From Pseudoalteromonas nigrifaciens (GTDB lineage Bacteria > Pseudomonadota > Gammaproteobacteria > Enterobacterales > Alteromonadaceae), in NCBI RefSeq assembly GCF_002221505.1, contig NZ_CP011036.1:3410001-3474000 (forward strand): a stretch of 64,000 nt of DNA, written 5' to 3'. A model generated the notes under the pieces. It was not told the origin of the DNA and did no database searches. It saw only the letters and a program-made list of their open reading frames with translations. Numbering within the stretch: the stretch's first letter is position 1; the number at the start of each line of letters is the position of its first letter. Of this stretch, positions 12,566 to 22,494 are shown in pieces. The position numbers were made by a program, and so were the translations under genes.

Positions 12566-12595
12566 AAAAAACCCGCAACATGTGCGGGTTTTTTT
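12566..12595 (-). terminator. Rho-independent terminator of fusA2
   Basis: Read on the minus strand, a CCCGCA / TGCGGG hairpin extended by A/T pairs and followed by a T run lies about 20 bases after the fusA2 stop. Confidence 0.9.
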
Positions 12596-12613
12596 AAAGA
12601 GTTAAGGTGCTAA

Positions 12614-14698
12614 TTACTTAGCAGCTTTTTTCTCTTTTTCTGCAGCGATTACAGCTTCAGCAACGTTATTAGGACATGGTGCGTAATGTGAGAACTCCAT
12701 AGAGAACTGACCACGACCTGATGTCATTGTACGTAATGAACCGATGTAACCGAACATTTCTGATAACGGTACGTCTACTTTAATGCGAACGCCAGTTAAA
12801 CCAGGCTCTTGGTCTTTCATCATACCACGACGACGGTTAAGGTCACCGATTACGTCACCTACATGATCTTCCGGCGTGAACACGTCAACTTTCATGATTG
12901 GCTCAAGAAGTTGTGCACCCGCTTTAGGGATAGATTGACGGAAAGCACCTTTAGCAGCGATTTCGAACGCGATTGCTGATGAATCCACTGCGTGGAAGCC
13001 ACCATCAAAAAGCTCAACTTCAACGTCAAGTACTGGGAAGCCAGCTAGAACACCAGTGCCCATCATTGACTTAAAGCCTTTCTCAACTGCAGGCCAGAAT
13101 TCTTTAGGTACGTTACCACCAACAACAGATGATTTAAACGTGAAACCAGAAGCAACTTCGCCTGGCTTAATACGGTAATCAATTTTACCGAACTGACCAG
13201 AACCACCAGACTGTTTCTTATGCGTGTAGCTATCTTCAATTTCTTTAGTGATAGTTTCACGGTAAGCAACCTGTGGTTGACCAACAATAAGGTCTACACC
13301 GTAAGTACGCTTAAGGATATCTACTTTGATATCTAAGTGAAGCTCGCCCATTCCTTTAAGAATAGTTTCGCCTGAATCTTCATCAGTCTCAACTTGGAAA
13401 GATGGATCTTCTGCAACCATTTTACCGATAGCAACACCCATTTTCTCATTACCGCCTTTATCTTTAGGCTGTACAGCAATCGAGATTACTGGAGTTGGGA
13501 ATACCATTGGCTCAAGTGTTACTGGGTGCTTAGGATCACATAATGTGTGACCAGTTTGCACGTTTTTCATGCCTACGATAGCAATGATGTCACCAGCTTG
13601 TGCGCTAGCTAATTCATTACGGTCATCTGCTTGCATCTCAACCATACGGCCAACACGCTCAGTTTTACCAGTAAACGCATTAAGGATAGTGTCACCCTTG
13701 TTTAGTTTACCTGAGTAAATACGTACGAATGTTAACGCACCAAAACGGTCATCCATTATTTTGAATGCTAACGCTTTAAATGGTAGGTCTGTAGATACGA
13801 TAGCGAATTCGCCGTTTTCATTACCTTCTTCATCCATAAGAGGTTGAGGATCAACTTCTGTAGGAGATGGTAAGTAATCAACAACTGCGTCAAGAATAAG
13901 CTGCATACCTTTGTTTTTGTATGCTGAGCCACAGTATGTTGGGAAGAAAGCAAGGTCACGAGTACCTTTACGGATACAACGCTTCACATCTTCAATTGAA
14001 GGGATTACACCTTCCATGTACGTTTCTAGTAGCTCATCGTCTTGCTCAACAGCAGTTTCGATAAGTAACTCATGGTATTCCTCAACTTGGTCAACCATGT
14101 CTGCAGGAACGTCTTCAATAGTGTAGTTTTCTGGAAGACCAGTCGCATCCCAAACATATGCTTGCTTGGTTAAAACGTCAACAACACCAACAAACTCATC
14201 TTCTCTACCGATTGGTAAAGTCATGATTAATGGAGTTGCACCAAGTACTTTTTGTACTTGATTAGTTACACGGAAGAAATCAGCACCCATACGGTCTAAT
14301 TTGTTTACGAAAATAACACGTGCTACACCTGACTCATTCGCATAACGCCAGTTAGTTTCTGATTGTGGTTCAACACCACCAGAGCCACAGAATACACCGA
14401 TGCCGCCATCTAATACTTTAAGTGAACGGTAAACTTCAACAGTGAAGTCAACGTGTCCAGGAGTATCGATAACGTTAAAACGGTGATCTTTCCAGAAACA
14501 GCTTACAGCCGCAGACTGAATAGTAATACCACGCTCAGCTTCTTGATCCATGAAATCTGTAACTGATGTGCCATCGTGCGTGTCACCACTTTTGTGGATT
14601 TTACCAGTAAGCTTTAGTATACGCTCAGTGGTGGTAGTTTTACCCGCATCAACGTGCGCGAAAATACCAATGTTTCTGTACTTCGATAAATCTGCCAT
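12614..14698 (-). CDS. fusA2: Elongation factor G, second type (EF-G 2)
   Basis: This 694-aa translational GTPase has the EF-G order of domains: G domain with P-loop [10 protein letters not shown] (about 14-23), GITI switch, DTPGHVD and NKLD motifs, then domains II-V ending in [11 protein letters not shown]. It closely resembles the protein called elongation factor G 2 in Vibrio and Alteromonadales (start [24 protein letters not shown] insert). It is not next to rpsL, rpsG or tuf, so the main fusA is expected elsewhere. In organisms with two EF-Gs one may be dedicated to translocation and the other to ribosome recycling or stress; which role applies here is unknown. Confidence 0.93.
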   Translation of the reverse strand: MADLSKYRNIGIFAHVDAGKTTTTERILKLTGKIHKSGDTHDGTSVTDFMDQEAERGITIQSAAVSCFWKDHRFNVIDTPGHVDFTVEVYRSLKVLDGGIGVFCGSGGVEPQSETNWRYANESGVARVIFVNKLDRMGADFFRVTNQVQKVLGATPLIMTLPIGREDEFVGVVDVLTKQAYVWDATGLPENYTIEDVPADMVDQVEEYHELLIETAVEQDDELLETYMEGVIPSIEDVKRCIRKGTRDLAFFPTYCGSAYKNKGMQLILDAVVDYLPSPTEVDPQPLMDEEGNENGEFAIVSTDLPFKALAFKIMDDRFGALTFVRIYSGKLNKGDTILNAFTGKTERVGRMVEMQADDRNELASAQAGDIIAIVGMKNVQTGHTLCDPKHPVTLEPMVFPTPVISIAVQPKDKGGNEKMGVAIGKMVAEDPSFQVETDEDSGETILKGMGELHLDIKVDILKRTYGVDLIVGQPQVAYRETITKEIEDSYTHKKQSGGSGQFGKIDYRIKPGEVASGFTFKSSVVGGNVPKEFWPAVEKGFKSMMGTGVLAGFPVLDVEVELFDGGFHAVDSSAIAFEIAAKGAFRQSIPKAGAQLLEPIMKVDVFTPEDHVGDVIGDLNRRRGMMKDQEPGLTGVRIKVDVPLSEMFGYIGSLRTMTSGRGQFSMEFSHYAPCPNNVAEAVIAAEKEKKAAK

Positions 14699-14897
14699 TA
14701 GTTTACTCTTAATAAAGTCGAAAAATTATTCGGCCAGAGTATAACATCACTTAAAGCGAACATCACCATAGAAGTCGCTTAAAATGCAGCCAATTATATA
14801 AAAAAAATAATCCATCCTTTGAAATAGCTATTTTTTGTAGTGCGAGCGAGCGATCTATTTACCTAATGAGGCCTTACCTTACTCTGTACTCTTTATT

Positions 14898-15623
14898 TTA
14901 TTGGCATATTTTATAGCAACGCTCTGGACGACCAATACTACCATAGCTTTGATCGGCTCTAACCTGTTCCGCTTCAAGCATATATTCTAGATATCGGCGA
15001 GCAGTCGATCGGCTTACACCCACTAAATCGCCCATTTGCTGAGCTGTAAATGCTGTTTCTTTATGTTCATTAAATGCAGTTATTATTTTTTTTAAGGTAA
15101 GCGAGTCGACTCCTTTGGGTAAGCGTGTTGTGGTGCTAACGCGCTCTTTTGAACCAAATAGAGTATCAACCATAGACTGCGTTACCTCAACAGCAGCCGA
15201 AAAACATTGTTGCCGAGCTTCAAAACGTGCCAGAGCTTGATCTAACCTACTTAACATGAGTGGTTTTACTAAAAAGTCACTGGCGCCTAACTGCATTGCT
15301 TTTTCGAGTATTTCCACTTCTTTTGCCGCTGTGAGCAACATCACTTCGCTTTTTATGTTTAAGCGGCGCAAATCACTCAATAAGTCTAAGCCGTTACCGT
15401 CGGGCAAATGAATATCAAGTAACACTAAATCTGGATTAACTGCCTGCAACAAAGCCTTTGCCGTAGCTAAGTTACCGGCAATGCCCACTACCTGATACTG
15501 CCCTTGCCTGAGACTTTGCTTGGGTGTGTTGTTTCCTGCAACACCATTGGGTAGCAGTAAATATTGTGCTAATAACTGCGCAACCTCTACTTCATCTTCC
15601 ACTATCACTACTGAGTACGTCAT
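14898..15623 (-). CDS. CitB/DcuR-type response regulator of the tct operon
   Basis: The 241-aa protein has a receiver domain with phospho-acceptor D70 (LVLLDIHLPDG) and a C-terminal helix-turn-helix of the CitB/DcuR group (TAQQMGDLVGVSRSTARRYLEYM). The receiver carries an unusual insert of roughly 15 residues around positions 24-40, between the first helix and second strand. The gene is 15 bases downstream of its sensor kinase and ends the porin-tctCBA operon. It is therefore the likely activator of that operon. TctD of Salmonella is an OmpR-type regulator, so this is a different regulator family serving the same transporter class. Confidence 0.9.
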   Translation of the reverse strand: MTYSVVIVEDEVEVAQLLAQYLLLPNGVAGNNTPKQSLRQGQYQVVGIAGNLATAKALLQAVNPDLVLLDIHLPDGNGLDLLSDLRRLNIKSEVMLLTAAKEVEILEKAMQLGASDFLVKPLMLSRLDQALARFEARQQCFSAAVEVTQSMVDTLFGSKERVSTTTRLPKGVDSLTLKKIITAFNEHKETAFTAQQMGDLVGVSRSTARRYLEYMLEAEQVRADQSYGSIGRPERCYKICQ

Positions 15624-15638
15624 GTTTTATTACTCTTA

Positions 15639-17261
15639 TTATTTGGGGATATAAACACTGAGGCGCGCACCCAGTAGATCTGATTCACCTATTTCTAAAC
15701 TCCCACCGCACGAATCTAAATTAGTTTTAACTAAATACAAACCAATTCCATGTTCCGCCCCCGACTTAGAGCTGTATTGTGGGGTAAATATCACATTATG
15801 ATCAGGTCCTAAACCAAAACCGCTATCTTCTACATCAAAAAGTAGCGTTTTGCTGGTTTCATCAACCGTTACCCGCACTTTAGCAGCACGAGTATCTGAT
15901 GCTCGAATGGCCGCATCAATCGCGTTGTCGATTAGGTTACCTAAAATAGATACCACCCGCTCTAAAATATCTTTGCGAGTTATTTCACCAAGCAAGCTAT
16001 CAGGGTTAAGCGTTAACACCACATTTAACTCTCTTGCTTTATGGTATTTACCAACTAACAAACCTGCAAGCACAGGATCTTGTATTCGCTCTAACAAGTT
16101 ATGTATTTGCGCCTGCGATCCTTGGCTTTCTTGACCTATAATTTCAATCGCTTGCTCATTTTTGCCCATTTGCACTAACGCCCCAATTAAATTGAGCTTA
16201 TTTGAATAGTCATGAGTTTGCACTCTTAACAGCTCCGCAAACGCTTGCACTTTAGTAAGTTGTTGGCTTAAATATTCGAGTTCATCAGAGGGGCGCATAC
16301 TAAGTAAAATGCCATCAGCTTGGCCTTGTACCTGCAAAGCAAAGCGCGATAATATTATTCGTTTATCGGCGGCAAATAGTTCAAACCCTACTATTTCACG
16401 TGACTGGTTACGCAGCAAAAATTCAGCATGCTCAGGAAGTAAATCAGCAAGCGTGAGGGGTTGGTGAGTATAAGCAAGAGGTTTATCTAAAATTTCGCAA
16501 GCACGTTGATTCAACTTACGTACATTCCCCTCGGGGTCGAGCGCAATTATACCGTTACGCACCGTATTTAAAATAGCATTTTGTTCTGAAAACAACCGCG
16601 CAATCTCATCTGGCTGTAAACCAAAAATAGCATTTCGCACCCGCTGACCAATATAAATAGCCACCACAATACTTAAGCCCACCACCACTAAGCCCCAAAT
16701 TAAAATCTCAATACTGCGAGAACGTATAAGAGGGTCAATTGACTGTACTAAAAACCCGACCGATACCAAGCCTATTATTTGGTTATTATTCGAATAAACA
16801 GGCACCTTACCGCGAATTGACTCTCCTAAACTGCCACGGGCAAGCGAAATATAGCGCTCACCCTTTAATGCAGCTTGGCTATCGCCACCCACCATACGCT
16901 TGCCAATTTTCTTTTCATCAGGATGCACAATACGCAATGCATTTTCATCGCCAATAACAATAAAGTCGGCTCCAGTGAGTTGCCTTATTTCTTCTACTTC
17001 CTCGTTAATAGCCAATAAATCTTTTGGATTTTGCAGTGCTTTTATAACATCAACGCGTGAGGCTATACTGCTGGCAACGGCCAATGCTTTGTCGCCAATG
17101 TGACTATGTAAGCTTTGCGCCGTAAGCTGATACACCAACGCGCCAAACAACAATGCTTGTAATACACATAAACCGGTTACCCAAATAATTAGCCGAGTTT
17201 CTAGGCGTTTAGGTTTTTTAACCATATGTTGCAATGGGCTTAGCGGGTTGGTGTTTTTCAT
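15639..17261 (-). CDS. CitA/DcuS-type sensor histidine kinase
   Basis: The 540-aa membrane kinase has a first helix near residues 25-45, a periplasmic Cache/PAS sensor (about 50-175) and a second helix (about 185-205). A cytoplasmic PAS (about 225-320), the phospho-acceptor H350 in HDYSNKLNLIG and a HATPase domain (NLIDNAIDAA, DSGFGLGP, GIGLYLVK) follow. This layout is that of sensors for external C4-dicarboxylates or citrate. The gene lies between tctA and the response regulator with short gaps, so it probably senses the carboxylate transported by TctABC. The exact ligand is not predictable from sequence. Confidence 0.92.
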   Translation of the reverse strand: MKNTNPLSPLQHMVKKPKRLETRLIIWVTGLCVLQALLFGALVYQLTAQSLHSHIGDKALAVASSIASRVDVIKALQNPKDLLAINEEVEEIRQLTGADFIVIGDENALRIVHPDEKKIGKRMVGGDSQAALKGERYISLARGSLGESIRGKVPVYSNNNQIIGLVSVGFLVQSIDPLIRSRSIEILIWGLVVVGLSIVVAIYIGQRVRNAIFGLQPDEIARLFSEQNAILNTVRNGIIALDPEGNVRKLNQRACEILDKPLAYTHQPLTLADLLPEHAEFLLRNQSREIVGFELFAADKRIILSRFALQVQGQADGILLSMRPSDELEYLSQQLTKVQAFAELLRVQTHDYSNKLNLIGALVQMGKNEQAIEIIGQESQGSQAQIHNLLERIQDPVLAGLLVGKYHKARELNVVLTLNPDSLLGEITRKDILERVVSILGNLIDNAIDAAIRASDTRAAKVRVTVDETSKTLLFDVEDSGFGLGPDHNVIFTPQYSSKSGAEHGIGLYLVKTNLDSCGGSLEIGESDLLGARLSVYIPK

Positions 17262-17273
17262 TTTATGACTCTG

Positions 17274-18806
17274 TTAAGCCTGCTCTTGAAGCGCAGCTTT
17301 ATCTGCACGGCGCTGCATTAAGTAATCTTTTAACGGAAATAAAAGCACTAAAATTGAAATAACAAATATACTCAATGTAAGTGGGCGATCCCATAAAAAG
17401 CTCAATGAACCATCAGAAATCATCATAGAGCGACGGAAATTACGTTCTATCATATCACCCAAAATAAAACCGAGTAATAAAGGTGCCATAGGAAAAGCTA
17501 ATAATCGTAATACCAACGCCACTAAGGCAAATCCCACCATCATAAATAAGTCAAAGGTATTAAAAGACACCAAATACACACCAATTAAGCTAAAGAACAA
17601 AATCATTACTGTGAGTACCGATTTGGGCATAGCTAATACTTTTGCAAAGTAAGGAATAAGCGGTAAGTTTAAAATAAGCAGCACTATATTACCAAAGTAC
17701 ATACTAACAATAACAGACCAAAAAACACTGGGGTTTTCTTGCATAAGCATTGGCCCTGGTTGTATACCATAGGCAATTAATGCCCCTAGCATAATAGCCG
17801 TAGTACCTGAGCCCGGAATACCTAGCGTTAACAAAGGTACAAATGAGCCAGTACATGCCGCATTATTAGCCGATTCGGGTGCAGCTAAACCACGTAATGA
17901 GCCTTTACCAAATTTTTCTTTTAAGCCTTTCGGTGCTAAGTTGCGCTCGGTTGCATAAGCCATAAAACTTGCAATAGTTGCGCCTGCGCCCGGTAACACA
18001 CCGACAATAAAGCCCAAAATAGACGAGCGACCAATCACTGGCGCTATTTCTTTAATCTCGCTTTTAGTTAACTTAGTTGAACCTATTTGCGGCGTATCTG
18101 AATCGTTAATATTTTTGGCGTCTTTTTTCTCTGGTTTTACTACGTTAACTAACGCTTCTGCTAATGCAAAGGTTGCCATAGCCACTAATAAAAAGCTAAT
18201 ACCATCAAGTAAGTCCGCTTGGCCAAAAGTAAATCGGTCGGTGCCCGATGAAGGATCGATGCCAACAGTAGCAAGCATTAGCCCAAATACCGTCATCATC
18301 ATCGCTTTTAAAAATTGTCCTTTATTAGAAAACGCTGCAATTGCGGTTAAGCCTAAAAACATCAGCACTACATAATCTGGTGATTGAAAACTCAGCGATA
18401 CTTTAGCTAATAAAGGTGCGGCAACCATTAACAATATAGCGCCGATAGTGCCCCCTATAAAGGAGGAGTAGGCAGCAATTGCCAATGCTTTACCTGCATG
18501 GCCTTGTTTTGCCAGTGGGTAGCCATCAAAGGAGGATGCCACCGTACCCGCAACCCCTGGTGCGTTAATTAAAATAGATGAAGTAGAACCACCAAAAATG
18601 GCACCATAATAAACACCTGCCATTAAAATCATGCCTGAGTCGGCACCTATGCTATAAGTAATCGGGATCATTAATGCAATCGCAGTAATTGGCCCTAACC
18701 CCGGTAACATACCAATAAAAGTGCCCACTAGGCAGCCAGCAATCACATACATTAAATTATTAAAGTCGAGCACGGTCGACAAACCAAGCATAATTCCATC
18801 AAACAT
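17274..18806 (-). CDS. tctA: Tripartite tricarboxylate transporter large permease TctA
   Basis: TctA is the main membrane channel of the sodium- or proton-driven tripartite tricarboxylate transporter. The 510-aa product is very hydrophobic with about 11-12 helices and contains the family motifs GMLPGLGPITA near residue 35 and GVLPGAGATIASFMAYATE near residue 265. These two repeats mark the TctA fold. The start lies three bases after the tctB stop, so translation is coupled. Confidence 0.96.
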   Translation of the reverse strand: MFDGIMLGLSTVLDFNNLMYVIAGCLVGTFIGMLPGLGPITAIALMIPITYSIGADSGMILMAGVYYGAIFGGSTSSILINAPGVAGTVASSFDGYPLAKQGHAGKALAIAAYSSFIGGTIGAILLMVAAPLLAKVSLSFQSPDYVVLMFLGLTAIAAFSNKGQFLKAMMMTVFGLMLATVGIDPSSGTDRFTFGQADLLDGISFLLVAMATFALAEALVNVVKPEKKDAKNINDSDTPQIGSTKLTKSEIKEIAPVIGRSSILGFIVGVLPGAGATIASFMAYATERNLAPKGLKEKFGKGSLRGLAAPESANNAACTGSFVPLLTLGIPGSGTTAIMLGALIAYGIQPGPMLMQENPSVFWSVIVSMYFGNIVLLILNLPLIPYFAKVLAMPKSVLTVMILFFSLIGVYLVSFNTFDLFMMVGFALVALVLRLLAFPMAPLLLGFILGDMIERNFRRSMMISDGSLSFLWDRPLTLSIFVISILVLLFPLKDYLMQRRADKAALQEQA

Positions 18807-18809
18807 AAT

Positions 18810-19277
18810 TTAACTCCACAAATCGCCCGGAACTAAGTAAATACCTAGCACTTGAGTCATTAAAAACCAAAACACCACAGCAACCGGAATCGATGCAAAT
18901 AATAAAATACCTTTGCGCCTTTCACCCATTACAAAAAAGCCTGCTAACAAAAATGTACTGGTCGAAATTAAAAACCCAACCGGCTCTAACATGGCGCTAT
19001 AAATCACCATTAGCACTAATAAGCTAATAGTACGCAGTACATGTGATTTTTCGAGGTTTTCATCGGTAGCTTCTTTTTCGCTTGGTTTAAGTAATGTTGT
19101 AGCAATAGCAAGTAAACACACCACAATACCAAACGCGGCATATACTTTAGGTAGAGTTGCAGAAGTAACCGTTTCGTATTCTTCAAACGGTAAAAGTGGA
19201 ATTTGCCATGCAACAACGGCGTACAGGGTAAATAGCGCCAAGAATAAACTTGGCCCTAGTAATTCGCGATTCATCAT
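18810..19277 (-). CDS. tctB: Tripartite tricarboxylate transporter small permease TctB
   Basis: A 155-aa membrane protein with four predicted helices, the size and topology of TctB subunits, which pair with TctA in the inner membrane. Sequence conservation in this family is low, so the call rests mostly on position between tctC and tctA and on the helix pattern. Confidence 0.9.
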   Translation of the reverse strand: MMNRELLGPSLFLALFTLYAVVAWQIPLLPFEEYETVTSATLPKVYAAFGIVVCLLAIATTLLKPSEKEATDENLEKSHVLRTISLLVLMVIYSAMLEPVGFLISTSTFLLAGFFVMGERRKGILLFASIPVAVVFWFLMTQVLGIYLVPGDLWS

Positions 19278-19289
19278 TTTAAACCTCGA

Positions 19290-20270
19290 TTATTGCAATG
19301 TACGGATAAAGCCAAGCTCTTCCATCACTACTTTAAGCTGCGCTTCTTGCGCTTCTAATGACTTAATAAACTGCTCTTTTTCTTGGAATAAATTTAACCA
19401 ACCGTTACGTGCACGGACAACTTCCCACTCAGGAGTACTTTGTAATTTGCGCAGTTTTTTGGTGTACTCTGCCAATTTTTCAGCAGGTAAGTTCGGCGCT
19501 GCAAAAAAACCACGCCAGTTTACAAATTCCATATCGTAACCAAGAGATTTAAGGGTAGGTATTTCTGGGTAATCCGGTAACGGCCCACCTGAGGTAACCG
19601 CTAAAATGCGTGCTTGACCACCATTAGCTACTTCTAGTGCTTCACTTAAGCCGGTAGAAAGTAAGTTAACTTCGCCTGATAGTAATCCAGCTTTTGCTTT
19701 ACCACCGGCGTCGTAAGGAATATAACGTAAACGTCGACCATCAATACCCGCCGCTTTAACTGCTTGCGCTGCAACTAAATGATCCATACTGCCACGCGCA
19801 GAACCGCCCGCTACCTTTACTGAGCTTGGATCTTCTTTGATTGATTTAACAACATCTTGCCACGTTTTAAATGGCGAATCGTTACGCACCACAAATGCGC
19901 CATAATCGGCAATCATGCTGGCAACAGGAGTTAAATCGCGGTAGCTATAAGGAATGCGACCAGTTAATGCACGCAATACGATAGGTGTTGAGTTAACCAT
20001 TAAAATATCGCCCTTTTTAGTGCCCGACTCAATTAAGTAAGCAATAGCACGACCGCCGCCGCCACCCGACATATTTTGAAAAGACGCATTATCTTCAATA
20101 CCTGACTTAACTAAACCTTCGCCTACACCACGTGCTGTTGTATCCCAACCGCCACCAGGGCCGCCAGGTACTAAAAAGTGAATGTCGGCCATTACAAATG
20201 GGCTGCTAAGTACCAGCGATGCTGCAAGTACTGTGGTTTTTAGTGATTTAAGTGACTTAAATAATTTCAT
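19290..20270 (-). CDS. tctC: Tripartite tricarboxylate transporter solute-binding protein TctC
   Basis: TctC is the periplasmic receptor that captures the carboxylate and delivers it to TctAB. The 326-aa product has a signal peptide ending near VMA, followed by FLVPGGPGGGWDTTAR, the conserved ligand-loop region of the family. Later comes GGSARGSMDH, another binding loop. The substrate cannot be read from sequence: family members bind citrate, other di- or tricarboxylates, or nicotinate-like acids. The gene is second in the operon after the porin. Confidence 0.95.
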   Translation of the reverse strand: MKLFKSLKSLKTTVLAASLVLSSPFVMADIHFLVPGGPGGGWDTTARGVGEGLVKSGIEDNASFQNMSGGGGGRAIAYLIESGTKKGDILMVNSTPIVLRALTGRIPYSYRDLTPVASMIADYGAFVVRNDSPFKTWQDVVKSIKEDPSSVKVAGGSARGSMDHLVAAQAVKAAGIDGRRLRYIPYDAGGKAKAGLLSGEVNLLSTGLSEALEVANGGQARILAVTSGGPLPDYPEIPTLKSLGYDMEFVNWRGFFAAPNLPAEKLAEYTKKLRKLQSTPEWEVVRARNGWLNLFQEKEQFIKSLEAQEAQLKVVMEELGFIRTLQ

Positions 20271-20281
20271 TGTATGATTCC

Positions 20282-21523
20282 TTAAAATAAATACTGCATA
20301 CGCGCACTAAAGCCCATACCAGAGTCTTCATCGCCTACCAAAGCTGTAGTACCAGGGCCTGTCACATCACTGTAAATAAGGTTGCCCATAAACTTAATAT
20401 CGCTACTGATGTAATAAGATGTGCCTAATGTATAAGTAGTTGCTTGCGTCCCTTGTAAGCTGCTAGTTGCATCCATTTGTGAAACACGCGCAACTAACTC
20501 CCATGCATTTTTAATGTTTTTAGGTTGTACAAATAATGCTGAACTTGCTTTGTATTGGCGCTGCTCGCCACCTAAAAAGTAACTTGCCGATACATGAAAA
20601 CCATCAAAGCGCTCGCCATCTAGCAAGTCTGCGCTATTAACTGCGTTTAACGAGCGGCTTGCATATTCAGCTTCAAGGGTTAAAGAATCTGCTTGGTAAG
20701 CAAATTCAAGTCCGCTTTGCGATAAGCTATCAAGTGCTGCGGTTACGCCACCAGCGGCATAATCAACAAGCCTAGTATTAGCTTCGCGAACTTCTCCACG
20801 AGCAAAACGCGCACCTAATTCATTGCCGCCCATATCACGATATGAATGCCACGCCCCTAAATGAATCACATCACCCGGTGCAGCACTTGACCACGTTACG
20901 CGCCCTGTTGCAGCCAAAGTTAGCCTGTCGTTTTCATCATTACCCGTTGCGCCAAAGGCATCATTTTTATAAACACCCACTGCGTAGCGAAATCCCGAAT
21001 CTTTAAAGTATTGGTAAGCCGATGCACCCCAACGAAAAAATGGCGAGAAGGTATTTGCTAAACTACTACGCTCAATAGTGTTGATATGTTTTGAGCTGGT
21101 TAATGCATTAAGCGATATATCTTCGCGAATTTTACCTGCTTTAATTTTAAGCCCGTTATCAAACGCATAACGTACACGTGCCATAACAATTTCAGCTGTG
21201 CCTTCGCCAAATTCGAGTAATAACTTGTGATCCCAATTACCATGCTCGCTAGCAACGTAAGTACGAATACGTCGCGGAAAAAAATCACTGCCGCCAGAGC
21301 CGCCATTATCTGCATTGTAAGCGCCATCAAAATAGTTGTAGTCAAGCTGTACGCGTCCACCAAACTCTAAATTAAAACCACTCGATTTTTTTAATGCACT
21401 GACTTCTTTTTGTAATGCATCTAATTGCTGTTGTAATTTATCGGTATCGTTATCGGCTAAAACTGATGTGCTCGCTAATGCGGCAGCTACTGCCAAAGCG
21501 AGTTGTGTGTTACTTGCTTTCAT
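20282..21523 (-). CDS. OprO/OprP-type outer-membrane porin
   Basis: The 413-aa product has a signal peptide ending near SVLA, a short coiled coil (LQQQLDALQKEVSALKK) and a beta-barrel that ends in QYLF with a C-terminal phenylalanine, as outer-membrane proteins do. The frame is open from a GTG at 21535, but GGAG sits correctly only for the ATG at 21523 (MKASN). It is first in the tct operon, so it probably lets the TctC substrate cross the outer membrane. The N-terminal coiled coil plus barrel is the arrangement of OprP/DcaP-like porins. Confidence 0.9.
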   Translation of the reverse strand: MKASNTQLALAVAAALASTSVLADNDTDKLQQQLDALQKEVSALKKSSGFNLEFGGRVQLDYNYFDGAYNADNGGSGGSDFFPRRIRTYVASEHGNWDHKLLLEFGEGTAEIVMARVRYAFDNGLKIKAGKIREDISLNALTSSKHINTIERSSLANTFSPFFRWGASAYQYFKDSGFRYAVGVYKNDAFGATGNDENDRLTLAATGRVTWSSAAPGDVIHLGAWHSYRDMGGNELGARFARGEVREANTRLVDYAAGGVTAALDSLSQSGLEFAYQADSLTLEAEYASRSLNAVNSADLLDGERFDGFHVSASYFLGGEQRQYKASSALFVQPKNIKNAWELVARVSQMDATSSLQGTQATTYTLGTSYYISSDIKFMGNLIYSDVTGPGTTALVGDEDSGMGFSARMQYLF

Positions 21524-21660
21524 TGTTGTCTCCACGCTGTGTTGGTGTATTTATTGTCAGGTAGATAAGCGACTACAAACTGCTATCTAAAGCGCAGCTT
21601 ATTGTTAACGTGAAATTAACTAAATATTTAGACGGTAAGGTGCATTGATGATCTTTACGC

Positions 21661-21693
21661 GCTTTTTGTGCATAAAAACCATGCGCAAAAAGG
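21661..21693 (-). promoter_or_regulatory. Inverted-repeat operator candidate upstream of the porin-tct operon
   Basis: GCTTTTTGTGCAT and ATGCGCAAAAAGG form an inverted repeat (13-base arms with two mismatches) separated by seven bases, about 140 bases upstream of the porin start. Its position and symmetry fit a binding site for the CitB-type regulator encoded at the end of the operon. Confidence 0.5.
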
Positions 21694-21783
21694 ACAAAAC
21701 TAGCCGCGCATTACTCTTTGATTTATAGTGCCTTTATATTTAAAGTGGTTTTATAATAAATAAATTGGTAGCTTTTTAAGTTA

Positions 21784-21807
21784 TAAAAAAACCCGCAACA
21801 ATGCGGG
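21784..21807 (-). terminator. Rho-independent terminator of the 3-hydroxybutyrate operon
   Basis: On the minus strand: CCCGCA / TGCGGG stem with a four-base loop followed by seven T residues, about 20 bases after the scoB stop. It separates this operon from the porin-tct operon downstream. Confidence 0.9.
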
Positions 21808-21826
21808 CTTAATTAATAAGCTATTA

Positions 21827-22483
21827 TTAAAATGTCATTTCGGGTGTGTTTTTAGGGATAATTAAACGCCCCTGTGTTTTCGCTTGAATTTCTTCTACGC
21901 TCACTCCGGGGGCGCGCTCTAATAAATGAAATGCACCATCTTTAATTTCCAGTAAGGCCAAGTCGGTAATTACTTTATTAATACACCCCACGCCGGTGAG
22001 CGGTAAGCTGCACTCACTGAGTAATTTTGACTCACCATGCTTGTTAGCGTGGGTCATGGTACAAATAATGTTTTTTGCACCAGCCACTAAATCCATCGCA
22101 CCGCCCATACCTTTTATTAACTTATTGGGGATCATCCAGCTAGCAATATTGCCGTTTTGGTCAACCTCAAAGGCACCCAATACGGTTAAGTCAACATGAC
22201 CGCCGCGGATCATCGCAAAGCTTTCGGCTGAGTTAAAAATTGCTGCGCCAGTGGCGGCAGTAACGGTTTCTTTACCGGCGTTTATCATATCAGCATCGAG
22301 CGCATCGGCAGTAGGATACTGCCCCATACCCAGTAGGCCATTTTCTGATTGCAGCATTACTGCAATATTATCGGGGACATAGTTAGCTACTAAGGTAGGA
22401 ATACCAATGCCTAAATTAACGTAATAGCCATCTTGTAATTCCATCGCGACTCGCTTGGCGATTTGTTCACGTGTTAATGCCAT
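21827..22483 (-). CDS. scoB: 3-oxoacid (acetoacetate/succinyl) CoA-transferase, subunit B
   Basis: Subunit B of the enzyme that moves CoA from succinyl-CoA to acetoacetate, allowing ketone bodies to enter central metabolism. The 218-aa protein contains SENGLLGMG with the catalytic glutamate at residue 47, and the GGAMDL and GVGCINKV stretches of the family. It lies 11 bases after scoA and is the last gene of the operon. The name follows the SCOT-like family; an acetate:acetoacetate CoA-transferase is possible. Confidence 0.94.
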   Translation of the reverse strand: MALTREQIAKRVAMELQDGYYVNLGIGIPTLVANYVPDNIAVMLQSENGLLGMGQYPTADALDADMINAGKETVTAATGAAIFNSAESFAMIRGGHVDLTVLGAFEVDQNGNIASWMIPNKLIKGMGGAMDLVAGAKNIICTMTHANKHGESKLLSECSLPLTGVGCINKVITDLALLEIKDGAFHLLERAPGVSVEEIQAKTQGRLIIPKNTPEMTF

Positions 22484-22494
22484 TAGCTTACTCC

